Shown here piece by piece: positions 37,605 through 46,898 of a stretch of DNA of 64,000 nt (positions are counted from its first letter, which is position 1; each line of letters starts with the position of its first letter). This DNA comes from an uncultured Clostridia bacterium. GTDB lineage: Bacteria > Bacillota > Clostridia > Christensenellales > Borkfalkiaceae. The position numbers and the translations under genes are program-made. The notes under the pieces were generated by a model. That model did not search any database. It was not told the origin of the DNA and was given only the letters and a program-made list of their open reading frames with translations. The DNA is taken from NCBI GenBank assembly GCA_934254815.1, contig CAKQME010000009.1:46964-110963 (forward strand), read 5' to 3'.

Positions 37605-37996
37605 ATTTCAAACCAATCCGTATAAGTATCTTTTTCTATGTTGTGAATTTTCATTTGTTTACAAACCAAATTGCCCGATTCAAATACAAAATCGCCATTC
37701 TTGTACTTTCCGATTGCGATACGCATAGCATCGGTTTCATCCTGTGCTTCTACTAAAAATGTATCAGAAATCATTTCTTCTATCACAATTTCAAATGTTT
37801 TCTTTGACGTTGAAACTACTACTGCTTCAGAAGATATTCTTTTATCAATTGGTTTCTCGGCATTTGACGGGATAATCCACATATTACCGACCATCATTGC
37901 ACCGTTTATCCTGTTTTCACTACATAATACGGAAACTCGTCTTTGCGAAATATTCCATTTTTCGGCGGCTTCTTTTGCAGATATAAAACTTAACAT
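37601..37996 (-). CDS. HTH and DpnD/PcfM-like domain fusion protein
   Basis: Residues 1-48 form a MerR/excisionase-type helix-turn-helix (SAKEAAEKWNISQRRVSVLC). Residues about 65-116 match the DpnD/PcfM-like domain (FEIVIEEMISDTFLVEAQDE, then FVFESGNLVCKQMKI). In streptococci dpnD is a separate small gene next to dpnC. Here it precedes dpnC and is fused to a DNA-binding domain, which suggests it may regulate the cassette. GAGGTG supports the start. It overlaps dpnC by 4 bp. Confidence 0.85.
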   Translation of the reverse strand: MLSFISAKEAAEKWNISQRRVSVLCSENRINGAMMVGNMWIIPSNAEKPIDKRISSEAVVVSTSKKTFEIVIEEMISDTFLVEAQDETDAMRIAIGKYKNGDFVFESGNLVCKQMKIHNIEKDTYTDWFEI

Positions 37997-38242
37997 AACG
38001 TCACCTCAAAAATTCTTGCTTATATTATATTCTAAAGCACGAATAATAGCAAGCGATTCTTTGTTCGTCTAAATGAAAATTTTTAATTAAAACTTCAAAA
38101 ATCTACACAAAACCTATTTCAACCCATTCACGCTTTTTTATCGGCGTATGATATAATCATAGATGTTCCGACAACCGAAAAACACAGATAAACCCTATTT
38201 TTTGCAAAAGGAAAACCTAAACCAAACACTTTCGTATTCGAT

Positions 38243-38668
38243 TTAGGTTTTGATTGGCGGAAGCGAGGGGAGAATATTCGAACACATTTTTTTATTTAAA
38301 GCGACCTGTTCAGATCGCTTGATTATAGAGTTAGTCGTTTCGTCGGTTATTCGTTCGGAAATTGGATTTTCTGTAAAATTATAAACTATTGTAACGGTTT
38401 CATTATCTAAAATAATCTCTTTTATAAACGTATTAACTAACAGTTTTCGCACTTGGATATCGTCGGCGTTAGTGTTGACTATTGAACGTAAATAGTTCTC
38501 AATATCTTTAACCGATAAAGTCGAATAATTGCGTAATTTTTCGTTTTCAATGTCAAAGTCGTATTGAGAAATTTGCGTTTCTAATTCTTTAAGTCTTAAT
38601 TTCGTTTGTTCTGTTATAATTCCCTGTTCAATAGCCTTTATAAGATTGTTGGACGCTTTTAGGTCGGT
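38243..38668 (-). pseudogene. C-terminal relic of a large serine recombinase
   Basis: The open frame runs from just after a stop at 38669 to a stop at 38243 and encodes a coiled-coil region (LIKAIEQGIITEQTKLRL) followed by RKLLVNTFIKEIILDNETVTIVYN, typical of the last 140 residues of large serine recombinases. The catalytic resolvase domain and zinc region are missing. It marks past integration next to the DpnI cassette. Confidence 0.8.
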
Positions 38669-38966
38669 TTATTATATCTTTAAATAATATCAGAAACGCT
38701 TTTATAAACAATATGAAAACGGTAAATTAAGTCATTGCCGATATAATCAAAATTTTAAAAAATAAGTTTTAAGCAAAGTTTGAGTTATCCTGTATTGTCA
38801 GGCTTTTATAGACATATTCAGAGAGTTTTAATTATCAATATTTTACGTTTTAGTCTATTATTTGTAAAAATTATATAATCTGTTCACCATTTAAATGAGT
38901 TTAAAAGTTTTATTATTACCCGACGCGAAAAGAACAAATTTTATAAAAACATAAACATTTTTAGTA
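38669..38966. other. AT-rich spacer without a recognised gene
   Basis: This stretch separates the recombinase relic from the promoter of the surface-protein locus. I see no supported open reading frame or strong hairpin in it. Confidence 0.6.
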
Positions 38967-38996
38967 TTGTGTTACCCTTCTTTTGTATGGTATAAT
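38967..38996 (+). promoter_or_regulatory. Probable sigma-A promoter of the surface-protein locus
   Basis: TATAAT (38991-38996) is clear. TTGTGT (38967-38972) with an 18-bp spacer is a weaker -35. The leader to the ATG at 39048 carries GAGGAGG. Confidence 0.6.
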
Positions 38997-39047
38997 AGTA
39001 ATGGTCGCTAAAACGGCGATAAAAGAAAATTCCGAGAGGAGGATTTT

Positions 39048-41126
39048 ATGAGAAAAACAAAATGGTTAAAAAGAGCGTTATTGACTTGTACGTCGATAAT
39101 TGCCTCGGCGGCATGTGCGGTTTGCTTTATCGCGTCGGCACGCGCAAGCGTGATTGCCGCCGAGAACGAAACGAATTCCGAAGCGGCGTTGCCTTACGTT
39201 TTAAAACAAGGCAATACCGGCGCGGTTGCAAGCGTTAAAATTGCCGCGAACAGCGTTTCAAAAACGAATTCGCTCGGGCAAACGCTTAAAGGCGTGGAAT
39301 TATCTTCCGAACAGGCATATACGTTAAATTCGCAATGGTATTCCGTAAACGGTTATTCGATGGGCTACGGACAATATTTAACGCTTAAAATCGACGACAC
39401 GATAGATATGAGCCAACCGGTAGAGTTCCTTTTTTCGCCTTACGTCGTCGGCGGAACGGGCGCTCTGGCTTATCACCGTTTCGTTATGGCTCTTTCGGAT
39501 GCGGACGGGGAAGTAAAGCCTTTATTAACGGACGGATCAAAGAACGGATTTAACTCCGGCGGGAATTATCTTTATTGGGAATTTGCGAAAAATCAGCAAT
39601 CCCAAAATTCTCCCGAAAGTCAAGCTAACGGTCCGGCCTGGTACGCGGTATCTTCTGCCGGTACTACCGCTACGGGTTTTGAAAATTCGGTTGACGGCAT
39701 AGGAAAAGACGCTAATATACAAAATAATCGTATGGGCGGCGGCGCTCTTGCCCGCGCGTTCTACGGCGCAGAATATATTTGGGGTGATGTGGATAAGAAA
39801 TATACCGATCCGAGCGAAAATTCACAGCAGTTGATCAAGGCAAAAATCGAGTTTACCGATACTCAACTTGTTTTAACTTTCGATCACGTTTCGGAGGGAA
39901 ATATCGAAAGTAAGGGATCGTCGGCTGTTTGTTCCGCCACACACGATTTTACTAAAGACAGCGCGGCAAATTGTACGACTTGCTATTTCCGTCAAACGTA
40001 TAACCTTGCCGACCTTAACTTTACGTCGGAAAGCAAATTAAGTTTGTATTTCGGATATTACAACGTACACGCAAGGTTTTCGGATCAAAATTACGGCGCG
40101 TTGCCGATGAGTCTTAAATTATACAATTATAAAAACGGCGAATTTCAAAAGTTCGGAGTTAAAGACGGTAAGGAAAACGTAACGATAACCGAAAACGAAA
40201 CTCTGGATATCTCGGACGTAATGGATATAGCGTATTACGACGGCGTAACGACGCCTACGGCAACTATTTCTTATGAAAGTTCAAACGAAAATCTTGCGAA
40301 GATAGAGGACGGCAAGATAATACCCGTAAAAGGTACTTACGGTGGAAAGGTAACTATTACGGCGACTGCCTCTACCGGGGAAACGGCAAGTTTCGACGTT
40401 ACGATAGACGTAAATACGGTAACGTTTAACGGTCAGATTATAGCGGCGGGCGACAGTTATACCGTAGAAGAAGGATTATATACGGGTAAGTCGTTGCTTA
40501 TAGGTTATAAAGCGGACGGAGCATTATATGCCGTGGGAGATACGATTACCCTGACGAAAGATATCGTTTTAGAATCCGTAACGGTAGATTTTAAAATGTT
40601 ATACGGCGCGAGCGTAAGACTTGACGATACCGCAAGTATTCGTTTTACCGCGATTGTCAATACTAAAGAATTATCGGCATTAGAACAGTTGATAGGTTCA
40701 GATAAAGTTAGTTACGGTATGACGCTGAAACCCGACGGAATAGATAAAACCTACGCAATAGACAGTAAAAACGAAGGATTTGACACGGCGGTATACAAAG
40801 ACGATGCCGATTACACGCTGTACAGCGCGGTTATGACGAAGATTCCCGAAAGTTACTATAAAACGGCGTTGACAGCACAGGGGTATATTAAGGTTACTTA
40901 CACCGACGGAGATACTGCAACTTTATTATGCAAAATTGCGGACAAAAAAGACGGGGACGTTAAAGAAAGCAACGTTCGTTCGCTTGCGGACGTGGCAAAA
41001 GCCGCCTATAACGACAGAGCGACCGTAGCCGATGAAAAGTATAAATATGAAGTTGCCGACGGCAGTTTCAGTCCGTATACGAAGGCTCAACTCGACGAAT
41101 TGGCTAAGTGTTTTGATAAGGAGTAA
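39048..41126 (+). CDS. Secreted surface protein with Ig-like (Big_2) domain
   Basis: A signal peptide (about residues 1-38) is followed by a large beta-rich region (about 45-370) that may be a carbohydrate-binding or lectin-like fold. A Big_2-type domain lies at about 375-455 (NENLAKIEDGKIIPVKGTYG pattern). The C-terminal module (SVRLDDTASIRFTAIVNTKEL) resembles the end of the cohesin-like protein at 25746. No LPXTG is seen. It is the first gene after the promoter at 38967 and likely binds a glycan or host surface, which is inference. Confidence 0.7.
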   Translation: MRKTKWLKRALLTCTSIIASAACAVCFIASARASVIAAENETNSEAALPYVLKQGNTGAVASVKIAANSVSKTNSLGQTLKGVELSSEQAYTLNSQWYSVNGYSMGYGQYLTLKIDDTIDMSQPVEFLFSPYVVGGTGALAYHRFVMALSDADGEVKPLLTDGSKNGFNSGGNYLYWEFAKNQQSQNSPESQANGPAWYAVSSAGTTATGFENSVDGIGKDANIQNNRMGGGALARAFYGAEYIWGDVDKKYTDPSENSQQLIKAKIEFTDTQLVLTFDHVSEGNIESKGSSAVCSATHDFTKDSAANCTTCYFRQTYNLADLNFTSESKLSLYFGYYNVHARFSDQNYGALPMSLKLYNYKNGEFQKFGVKDGKENVTITENETLDISDVMDIAYYDGVTTPTATISYESSNENLAKIEDGKIIPVKGTYGGKVTITATASTGETASFDVTIDVNTVTFNGQIIAAGDSYTVEEGLYTGKSLLIGYKADGALYAVGDTITLTKDIVLESVTVDFKMLYGASVRLDDTASIRFTAIVNTKELSALEQLIGSDKVSYGMTLKPDGIDKTYAIDSKNEGFDTAVYKDDADYTLYSAVMTKIPESYYKTALTAQGYIKVTYTDGDTATLLCKIADKKDGDVKESNVRSLADVAKAAYNDRATVADEKYKYEVADGSFSPYTKAQLDELAKCFDKE

Positions 41127-41128
41127 TT

Positions 41129-41251
41129 ATGAACGGTAAAATATATGAGAGTCCTTACGTTGAAATAAAGTTCACGTCGGAAGAAGACGTAATAAGAACA
41201 AGCGGCGGAGATAACGATCTTGTTTGGGACGTAGACTCGCTCGGTGATTAA
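41129..41251 (+). CDS. 40-aa peptide downstream of the surface protein
   Basis: AAGGAG at 41118-41123 precedes the ATG at 41129, which lies 2 bp after the previous stop. The sequence has the pattern YESPYVEIKF, then SEEDVIRTSG and an acidic C-terminus. This resembles the short Y-x-x-P peptides often seen beside surface or transport genes in Clostridia and shares its N-terminal pattern with the peptide at 28055. The function is unknown. Confidence 0.65.
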   Translation: MNGKIYESPYVEIKFTSEEDVIRTSGGDNDLVWDVDSLGD

Positions 41252-41268
41252 AATACTGTGAGGTAACG

Positions 41269-41478
41269 ATGGTAAAACGCGTTTTAACAATATTTTTTGC
41301 GCTTATAGTTGCAATTTTTTGCCTTACAGCGTGCGTTTCACAAAAACCCGACTCGACTTCCGATGAAAACGATACGTCTTATTCGACAGAAACGGATTCG
41401 TCCGATACAAACGAAACTTCGGATTTCGGAGGTAAAAAAGACGGAGATAACGACGTTTCGTGGGAAGATCGCGATTAA
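41269..41478 (+). CDS. Small lipoprotein, 69 aa
   Basis: A signal peptide ends in the lipobox LTAC (Cys near residue 22), followed by a Ser/Thr/Asp-rich low-complexity segment and an acidic tail, GDNDVSWEDRD. The tail echoes the GDNDLVWDVD ending of the preceding peptide. There is no globular domain. GAGGTAACG precedes the ATG. Confidence 0.65.
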   Translation: MVKRVLTIFFALIVAIFCLTACVSQKPDSTSDENDTSYSTETDSSDTNETSDFGGKKDGDNDVSWEDRD

Positions 41479-41487
41479 CTAAAAAAT

Positions 41488-41511
41488 ACTCCCCGCTATG
41501 CTGCGGGGAGT
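41488..41511. terminator. Stem-loop between the small lipoprotein and next surface protein
   Basis: ACTCCCCGC and GCGGGGAGT form a perfect 9-bp stem with a 6-nt loop. Only a weak T stretch follows, so it may reduce rather than stop read-through, or act as an mRNA stabiliser. Confidence 0.6.
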
Positions 41512-41535
41512 AAAGATTTTATTATAGGTAACGAA

Positions 41536-44415
41536 ATGACAAACAAAAAGAATTTACGGCTTATCGGTTTATGTTTTTTGTTTATAGTTTCGGTAATATT
41601 TTCCTTTGCGACTTTTAAAGTCTACGCGGAAGAAAAAACCGAAGCGATAAAACACGGACCGTCTACTTTAGAGGTTGTTACCGACGACGGCGGTTATACG
41701 CTTGTCGGTACGCTCGGTCGGGATCGCGCGGGATTTATTATTCCGTCAGCGGTTAACCATAGATACGAACTATCCTTTGACTATACCCTTTTAGTTGACA
41801 GCGGCGAAGAGTTAAAAGACGGCGCGCCGCAAAACAGAGCGTATCTTATAACCTTGAACGAATATCCCGACCCTGAAAATCCGTATACGGGAAACAATAC
41901 GCATATATCGTCTTCGGTAAACGGGTTACAGTTGGAAATAAGAACGAACCCTTACGGTAAAATGGTATACGTCGGAGCAATGGCACACAATAAGCGAATC
42001 TGGGAAGAGAATTCGTCGTTTACATGGCAAGGCGGACACGCATACGGACAGTTGGACGACCCCGAAAACGAGTTGTACAATTACTTGTTTTCGACGTTTT
42101 ACCAAAAGGAATATAACGGTGTAACGGCAAAAAAAGAAGTCAACGTTCGTTTTTATGCCGCCGATAAAGACGGAAATAAAGTTACCGACGGGAGCGATAC
42201 GCACTACGCTTTCGCTTTAACTCCATACGTTGCGGAAACGGGGAAATTATATGAAAAATCTCTCATAATTACGGCAAACAAAAGCAACGTTTCGGATAGC
42301 GGAGATTTTACGAAAACCCCGAATTTGGGCGCTTACGTTATCAACGAACCGACTACTACGAAAGAAATCGACGTCGTTATGGGGTTTAAAAACATAGACA
42401 ACGGACGCGTGCGCAGCGTTTCGGCAAACGTTGAAAGTATTCCGGCACTTAAAGCGGGCGAACCGGTTCAACTGAAAGTAACGCTTAAACCTCACGAAGC
42501 GGGAGATTCTCTGTCCGACGTAACCTACACTTTCAAATCGTTAGACGAAACCGTGGCGAAAGTAAGCGCGACAGGTCTTGTTACTGCGGTAGGCGTGAGA
42601 GGCGGAACGACTATTCTTATAACTACCTCGGAAGGAAATACGTTAAGTATTCCCGTCCGCCTGTACGACGACGTTGCTCCGATTATCACGATTGACGAAA
42701 ATACGACTTTCCCGACGACGGTTAAACAGTACGAGGAAATTACTCTGCCTAAATTTACCGCAACGGACGACTCGGGCGAAGTTGAAACGTCGTTGGAGTT
42801 GATCTCACCAAAAGGTAAGATTTTCGACTTATCGCAAGACGTAATAAAGTACACTCCCACTAACGGAGGAACTTATACGTTTGAATATTCCGCCGTAGAT
42901 CCGTCGGGAAACAAAGCGAGCGTCATCAAATCGGTTGAAGTTATAGCGGGCGAAGAATTGAAAGACTGGGTAAAATACGAAAGTTTTAACGCTTCGGCAA
43001 AACTTATCGAAAACGACGACGATTCCGTGAATTTCAGCGGCGAAGTCGGAACTATGCAATCTCAGACGGCTCATCAGGCGGCGGCTTGGTACAATAACCC
43101 GATTTTATTTACGAAACTTGCCGACGGATCGTATACGACCGTAGAATTTTCTTATTCTGTAAATTACGCTTTGGGTACGCCTATTGCAGACGGGAACGCA
43201 ACCGAAAGAAATCGTTACTTCGGAATGTATCTCGTCGAAGCGACTTCCGATAATACCGTCGGAGCGGATCGCTTTGATTGGAACACTCCCGGTATACAGT
43301 TAATCATAGGCAAACGCGCCGCCCCATCGGACAACGCGCTCGTCTGGTACGAATTGCGAAGCGGAACGACTCAGTTATCCCGTCAGCACACGACCGTTAT
43401 CGACGCGGGTGAAAACGCCGATGACGAAGCAAAGAAAACCGCAAAAGAACAGCGCGAAGGCGCGTACAGCAAGGGCTTGACTTATATGCCTTGGTTTAAA
43501 GACGGCGACGCGCGTAAATTAGCAACTAAATTTTCTACGGGCGAAGAAATCAAGGTGAAAATTCAATATATCGACAGCAGTTCGCCCGCATATGAAAAAT
43601 CGTGGAAAGAAAATTATTTTATAATGACTCTCGACGAATTGTCGTTTCGTATCCCTGCCGATCTTGTTGCGGGCGATAGTAACGGCTTTACCCGTCAGGC
43701 TTATCTCGGTTTTAAACAGTACAGCGATAACGGAATAATTCCGTTTGACGTTCATATTTCAAAAGTGGTAAACGGCAGCGTCCGTAAAGTCGGATTTGCG
43801 GACGGAAATTCAACCGTCAGGAAACTCGGAGAAGAATTCGATTTAACCGCCGTTTCATACGACAACGACGGGAACGCGATTGCCGATGAATTTAATTACG
43901 TTTCGGGTAACGAAAAAATATTAAGCGTGAACGCCGACGGAAAAGTAAAAATAAACGCCGTGGGTACGACGAATATCGTTGCAACGAGCAAAAGTACGGG
44001 CAAGGTCGGCATATATACCGTGAGCGTAGATATAGATTCTTTCTCGATAGACGAAAAAGAAATAATTATGTATATCGGACAGGATAAGCAACTTAAACTG
44101 ACGGTATTACCGAATGCGGAAGTTCCTTTTACCTACGTTTCGGATAATCCGAGAATCGTCGCCGCATTAAGCAGCGGCAAACTGCAAGCCGTAAAGACGG
44201 GTGAAACTTCCGTAACGGTATCGTACTTAGGGCATAGCGAAACTTGCCGTATCCGGGTTGTAACCAAGAAAGAATACGCAGAAATGGGGTTAAAGGACGA
44301 CGATTCGCAATCGGAAAATAAAAAGTCGGGTTGCAGATCGACCGTAGATTACGGCTCGCTTACGATTTTGTTTTTATCGCTCGGCGGTTTATTCGCATTA
44401 AAAAAACATGGTTAA
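41536..44415 (+). CDS. Large cell-surface protein with Big_2/HYR-like domains and C-terminal anchor
   Basis: This 959-residue protein has a signal peptide (about 1-31). Two beta-sandwich lectin-like regions lie at about 40-290 and 475-750. The segments at 290-375, 750-835 and 840-915 are Big_2-like (LDETVAKVSATGLVTAVG, GNEKILSVNADGKVKINAVGTTNIVA, NPRIVAALSSGKLQAVKTGETSV), with an HYR-like segment near 385-470. The C-terminus reads KKSGCRSTVDYGSLTILFLSLGG and ends in basic residues, like a GlyGly-CTERM-style sorting tail rather than LPXTG. It probably works with the neighbouring transporter in glycan capture. Confidence 0.75.
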   Translation: MTNKKNLRLIGLCFLFIVSVIFSFATFKVYAEEKTEAIKHGPSTLEVVTDDGGYTLVGTLGRDRAGFIIPSAVNHRYELSFDYTLLVDSGEELKDGAPQNRAYLITLNEYPDPENPYTGNNTHISSSVNGLQLEIRTNPYGKMVYVGAMAHNKRIWEENSSFTWQGGHAYGQLDDPENELYNYLFSTFYQKEYNGVTAKKEVNVRFYAADKDGNKVTDGSDTHYAFALTPYVAETGKLYEKSLIITANKSNVSDSGDFTKTPNLGAYVINEPTTTKEIDVVMGFKNIDNGRVRSVSANVESIPALKAGEPVQLKVTLKPHEAGDSLSDVTYTFKSLDETVAKVSATGLVTAVGVRGGTTILITTSEGNTLSIPVRLYDDVAPIITIDENTTFPTTVKQYEEITLPKFTATDDSGEVETSLELISPKGKIFDLSQDVIKYTPTNGGTYTFEYSAVDPSGNKASVIKSVEVIAGEELKDWVKYESFNASAKLIENDDDSVNFSGEVGTMQSQTAHQAAAWYNNPILFTKLADGSYTTVEFSYSVNYALGTPIADGNATERNRYFGMYLVEATSDNTVGADRFDWNTPGIQLIIGKRAAPSDNALVWYELRSGTTQLSRQHTTVIDAGENADDEAKKTAKEQREGAYSKGLTYMPWFKDGDARKLATKFSTGEEIKVKIQYIDSSSPAYEKSWKENYFIMTLDELSFRIPADLVAGDSNGFTRQAYLGFKQYSDNGIIPFDVHISKVVNGSVRKVGFADGNSTVRKLGEEFDLTAVSYDNDGNAIADEFNYVSGNEKILSVNADGKVKINAVGTTNIVATSKSTGKVGIYTVSVDIDSFSIDEKEIIMYIGQDKQLKLTVLPNAEVPFTYVSDNPRIVAALSSGKLQAVKTGETSVTVSYLGHSETCRIRVVTKKEYAEMGLKDDDSQSENKKSGCRSTVDYGSLTILFLSLGGLFALKKHG

Positions 44416-44432
44416 AGTAAAAGGTACGAAAA

Positions 44433-45341
44433 ATGAAAGCAAAACCGATTGATTTGTTGGAAACGATACCTTATATAAGGCATTTCGCTCTTGTAGACAG
44501 CGCGAAAGACAAGTGTTATACGCCGTGGCGCATTTTGTATGATTTTGAAATGATTTTCATTCTTGACGGCGAATTGATCGTCAGTGAAAAAGGTAAAGAA
44601 AGTTATTCAATAAAAAAATACGATATGCATATAATGCCGCCTAACGTGTGGCATACTCGTCGTTTGCCCGAAAACGGTTATTGCCGTTATTATAACGTAC
44701 ATTTCGAATTTGTGGCGCAGAATACGGTTTTACCCGTTATCGACGTAAAAAACGTCTACGTTAACCCGTGTCTGGAGGGTGTAAAGGAAGTCGAAATAGA
44801 TCAGGTTTTAAGTCAGAGAACCTATTGCGTCCCTAAAAACGTCGTCATTCCGAGAAAAACACATATCATCGCGCCGCAGGAAGTTATTTACTGTTTCGAA
44901 ACGATGGCGGAAACGTACAAACAAGTAAGCGTATTTGCGGAATATCGCGCAAGGGGTATTTTTTCCTATCTTATCGCTCTCGTTTTAGACGAGGTGCAGG
45001 ATAACGATTTAAAATGTTCCATAGAATGGATAATCGAAAAATTCAAGACGGATTGCGCGCGGGCTACAAAAAAAATCGACGTAGAACGGTTTGCCGAAAG
45101 ATACGGGTACAGTTACGTTTATTTCCGTAATCAATTTAAGGAAAGAACCGGCGTTTCTCCCGGTGCATACGCGCAAAACGAAAGGCTTTTGCTTGCCTCG
45201 AGATATCTCGAAAGCAAATATTACAGTATAACGGAAATCGCGGATATGGTCGGCTTTGAAAGCGTGTATCATTTTTCATCGGTTTTCAAAAAGAAATTCG
45301 GAAAATCTCCGAGCGCGTTTTTAAAAGAAAAAAAACAATAA
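44433..45341 (+). CDS. AraC-family transcriptional regulator
   Basis: An N-terminal cupin domain (FEMIFILDGELIVSEKGKESY, then HIMPPNVWHTRRLP) precedes a C-terminal double HTH (VERFAERYGYSYVYFRNQFKERTGVSPGAY, then SITEIADMVGFESVYHFSSVFKKKFGKSPS). It lies between the surface protein and the catabolic genes on the same strand and is the likely sugar-responsive activator of this locus. Confidence 0.93.
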   Translation: MKAKPIDLLETIPYIRHFALVDSAKDKCYTPWRILYDFEMIFILDGELIVSEKGKESYSIKKYDMHIMPPNVWHTRRLPENGYCRYYNVHFEFVAQNTVLPVIDVKNVYVNPCLEGVKEVEIDQVLSQRTYCVPKNVVIPRKTHIIAPQEVIYCFETMAETYKQVSVFAEYRARGIFSYLIALVLDEVQDNDLKCSIEWIIEKFKTDCARATKKIDVERFAERYGYSYVYFRNQFKERTGVSPGAYAQNERLLLASRYLESKYYSITEIADMVGFESVYHFSSVFKKKFGKSPSAFLKEKKQ

Positions 45342-45360
45342 ATCAGTATACAGGATAAAA

Positions 45361-46887
45361 ATGGAAAAAATTAAATTTACCGATTACAAAGATTCCGTAC
45401 TCGGCTGTTGGTGGGGCAAGTATGCAGGCGGAGTTATGGGGATGCCTTTCGAGTGTCATCGCGGTGTGCGGGATATAAAATGGTATACTCAGAAAGACCT
45501 TACGGGTATTTACAACGACGACGTGGATTTACAGCTCGTATTTTTGCGGGCGTGTGAAAAATACGGCAATAAGGTAGATAGCAACGTTTTAGCGGAATTT
45601 TGGCTTAACTACATATCAATGAGTTGTTCGGAGTACGGAGCGGCAAAAGCAAACTTGCGCGCAGGCATTGCTCCACCTATGTCCGGCAGTTATTCTAATG
45701 ATAATAAGGACAGTTGCGGCGCGTTTATCCGTAGCGAATTATGGGCTTGCCTTTGCGCGGGTAATCCCGATATAGCGGTGCGGTACGCGTTGGAAGATTC
45801 CATGGTCGACCACGGCGACGAGGGTATTTACGGCGAAATATTTTTCGCGGCAATGCAAGCGGAAGCGTTCGTTGAAAAAGATATAAACAAATTGATAGAA
45901 AAAGGGCTTTCGTATATTCCCGACGATTGCGGTATTGCAAAAGGAATTCGTTGTTCCGTCGAATGTTATAAATCGGGTAAAACGTGGAAAGAGGCGAGAA
46001 AAGCCATTTTACAAACAGTTCCCGGAAGTTTCGGGATGATGTGCGGATATCTCAGCGACGACGAAAAAGAAACGGACGTTCCCGTCGGTGCGCACGGCTA
46101 TGACGCGCCGAGCAACGTAGCGATTTCGATAATGAGTTTACTTTACGGCGAATACAACTTTTTGAAAACGATGTGCATTGCGAGCGGTTGTATGGAAGAC
46201 GCCGATTGCACGGCGGGTTCAGCCGCCGCCACACTCGGAATAATATCGGGGTACTCAAAATTGCCTAAGGACGTGCTTGCGCCGCTCGAAGATAAAATTA
46301 CCGTAGGTAGTCTGCGCGACGACGGAGATTTGTATAAACCTGCTACTATTGCGGAACTGACAGAAAGGGTTTTACGACTTACGCCTACGTTCTTGGGCGG
46401 CGCAATCGTCGATACTCTTACTCACGGCGAAGGTTACGAAATAGAAGCGCACGTTTCGGGTAATGATTTATTACGAGTTTACGCGATTGATCAATATAAA
46501 GCCCCCGACTTTACCGCTCTACTTAAAAGAATACCGTATACCGCGCGCTATCGTAACGTGTTGTTCGATATTTTTGTGGAATACGATAAATTCCCCGCAC
46601 TTTACGTCGGAGAAAAACTTAAAGTAAAATTCAAATTCTGGAACGGGTTTTACGACAGGCAATGGCTCGAATGTAAATGGCATTTAACCGACGGCGTAGA
46701 GATTGACGGCGGAGCGTTTTCCTCGATTTGCCTCGAACAAAAACACGGCGAATATAATATCGCGGAAAAAGAATTTACGCTGTCTTTATTATCTGCGCAC
46801 AGTTCCCGTATAGAGTTGTGCCTTGAAATAATTTCTACGGGCAGATATTATCGGACGTTCGTTCCGATTACGATAAACGTTAAATAA
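45361..46887 (+). CDS. ADP-ribosylglycohydrolase-family protein
   Basis: The N-terminal DraG-type all-helical fold begins VLGCWWGKYAGGVMGMPFE, with metal-binding candidates NDDVDLQ near residue 59 and a C-terminal DADCTAGSAAATLG acidic pair. A beta-rich extension of about 120 residues follows. In sugar loci such proteins may act on sugar or nucleoside derivatives rather than on ADP-ribosylated proteins. The context here favours that, but the substrate is unknown. Confidence 0.85.
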   Translation: MEKIKFTDYKDSVLGCWWGKYAGGVMGMPFECHRGVRDIKWYTQKDLTGIYNDDVDLQLVFLRACEKYGNKVDSNVLAEFWLNYISMSCSEYGAAKANLRAGIAPPMSGSYSNDNKDSCGAFIRSELWACLCAGNPDIAVRYALEDSMVDHGDEGIYGEIFFAAMQAEAFVEKDINKLIEKGLSYIPDDCGIAKGIRCSVECYKSGKTWKEARKAILQTVPGSFGMMCGYLSDDEKETDVPVGAHGYDAPSNVAISIMSLLYGEYNFLKTMCIASGCMEDADCTAGSAAATLGIISGYSKLPKDVLAPLEDKITVGSLRDDGDLYKPATIAELTERVLRLTPTFLGGAIVDTLTHGEGYEIEAHVSGNDLLRVYAIDQYKAPDFTALLKRIPYTARYRNVLFDIFVEYDKFPALYVGEKLKVKFKFWNGFYDRQWLECKWHLTDGVEIDGGAFSSICLEQKHGEYNIAEKEFTLSLLSAHSSRIELCLEIISTGRYYRTFVPITINVK

Positions 46888-46898
46888 GGGAGAGGGTT

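Noticed and set aside
45361..46887. Part of a toxin-antitoxin ADP-ribosylation system
   Set aside because: No ADP-ribosyltransferase gene is adjacent, and the gene is embedded in a sugar-use operon far from the sirtuin-macrodomain locus.
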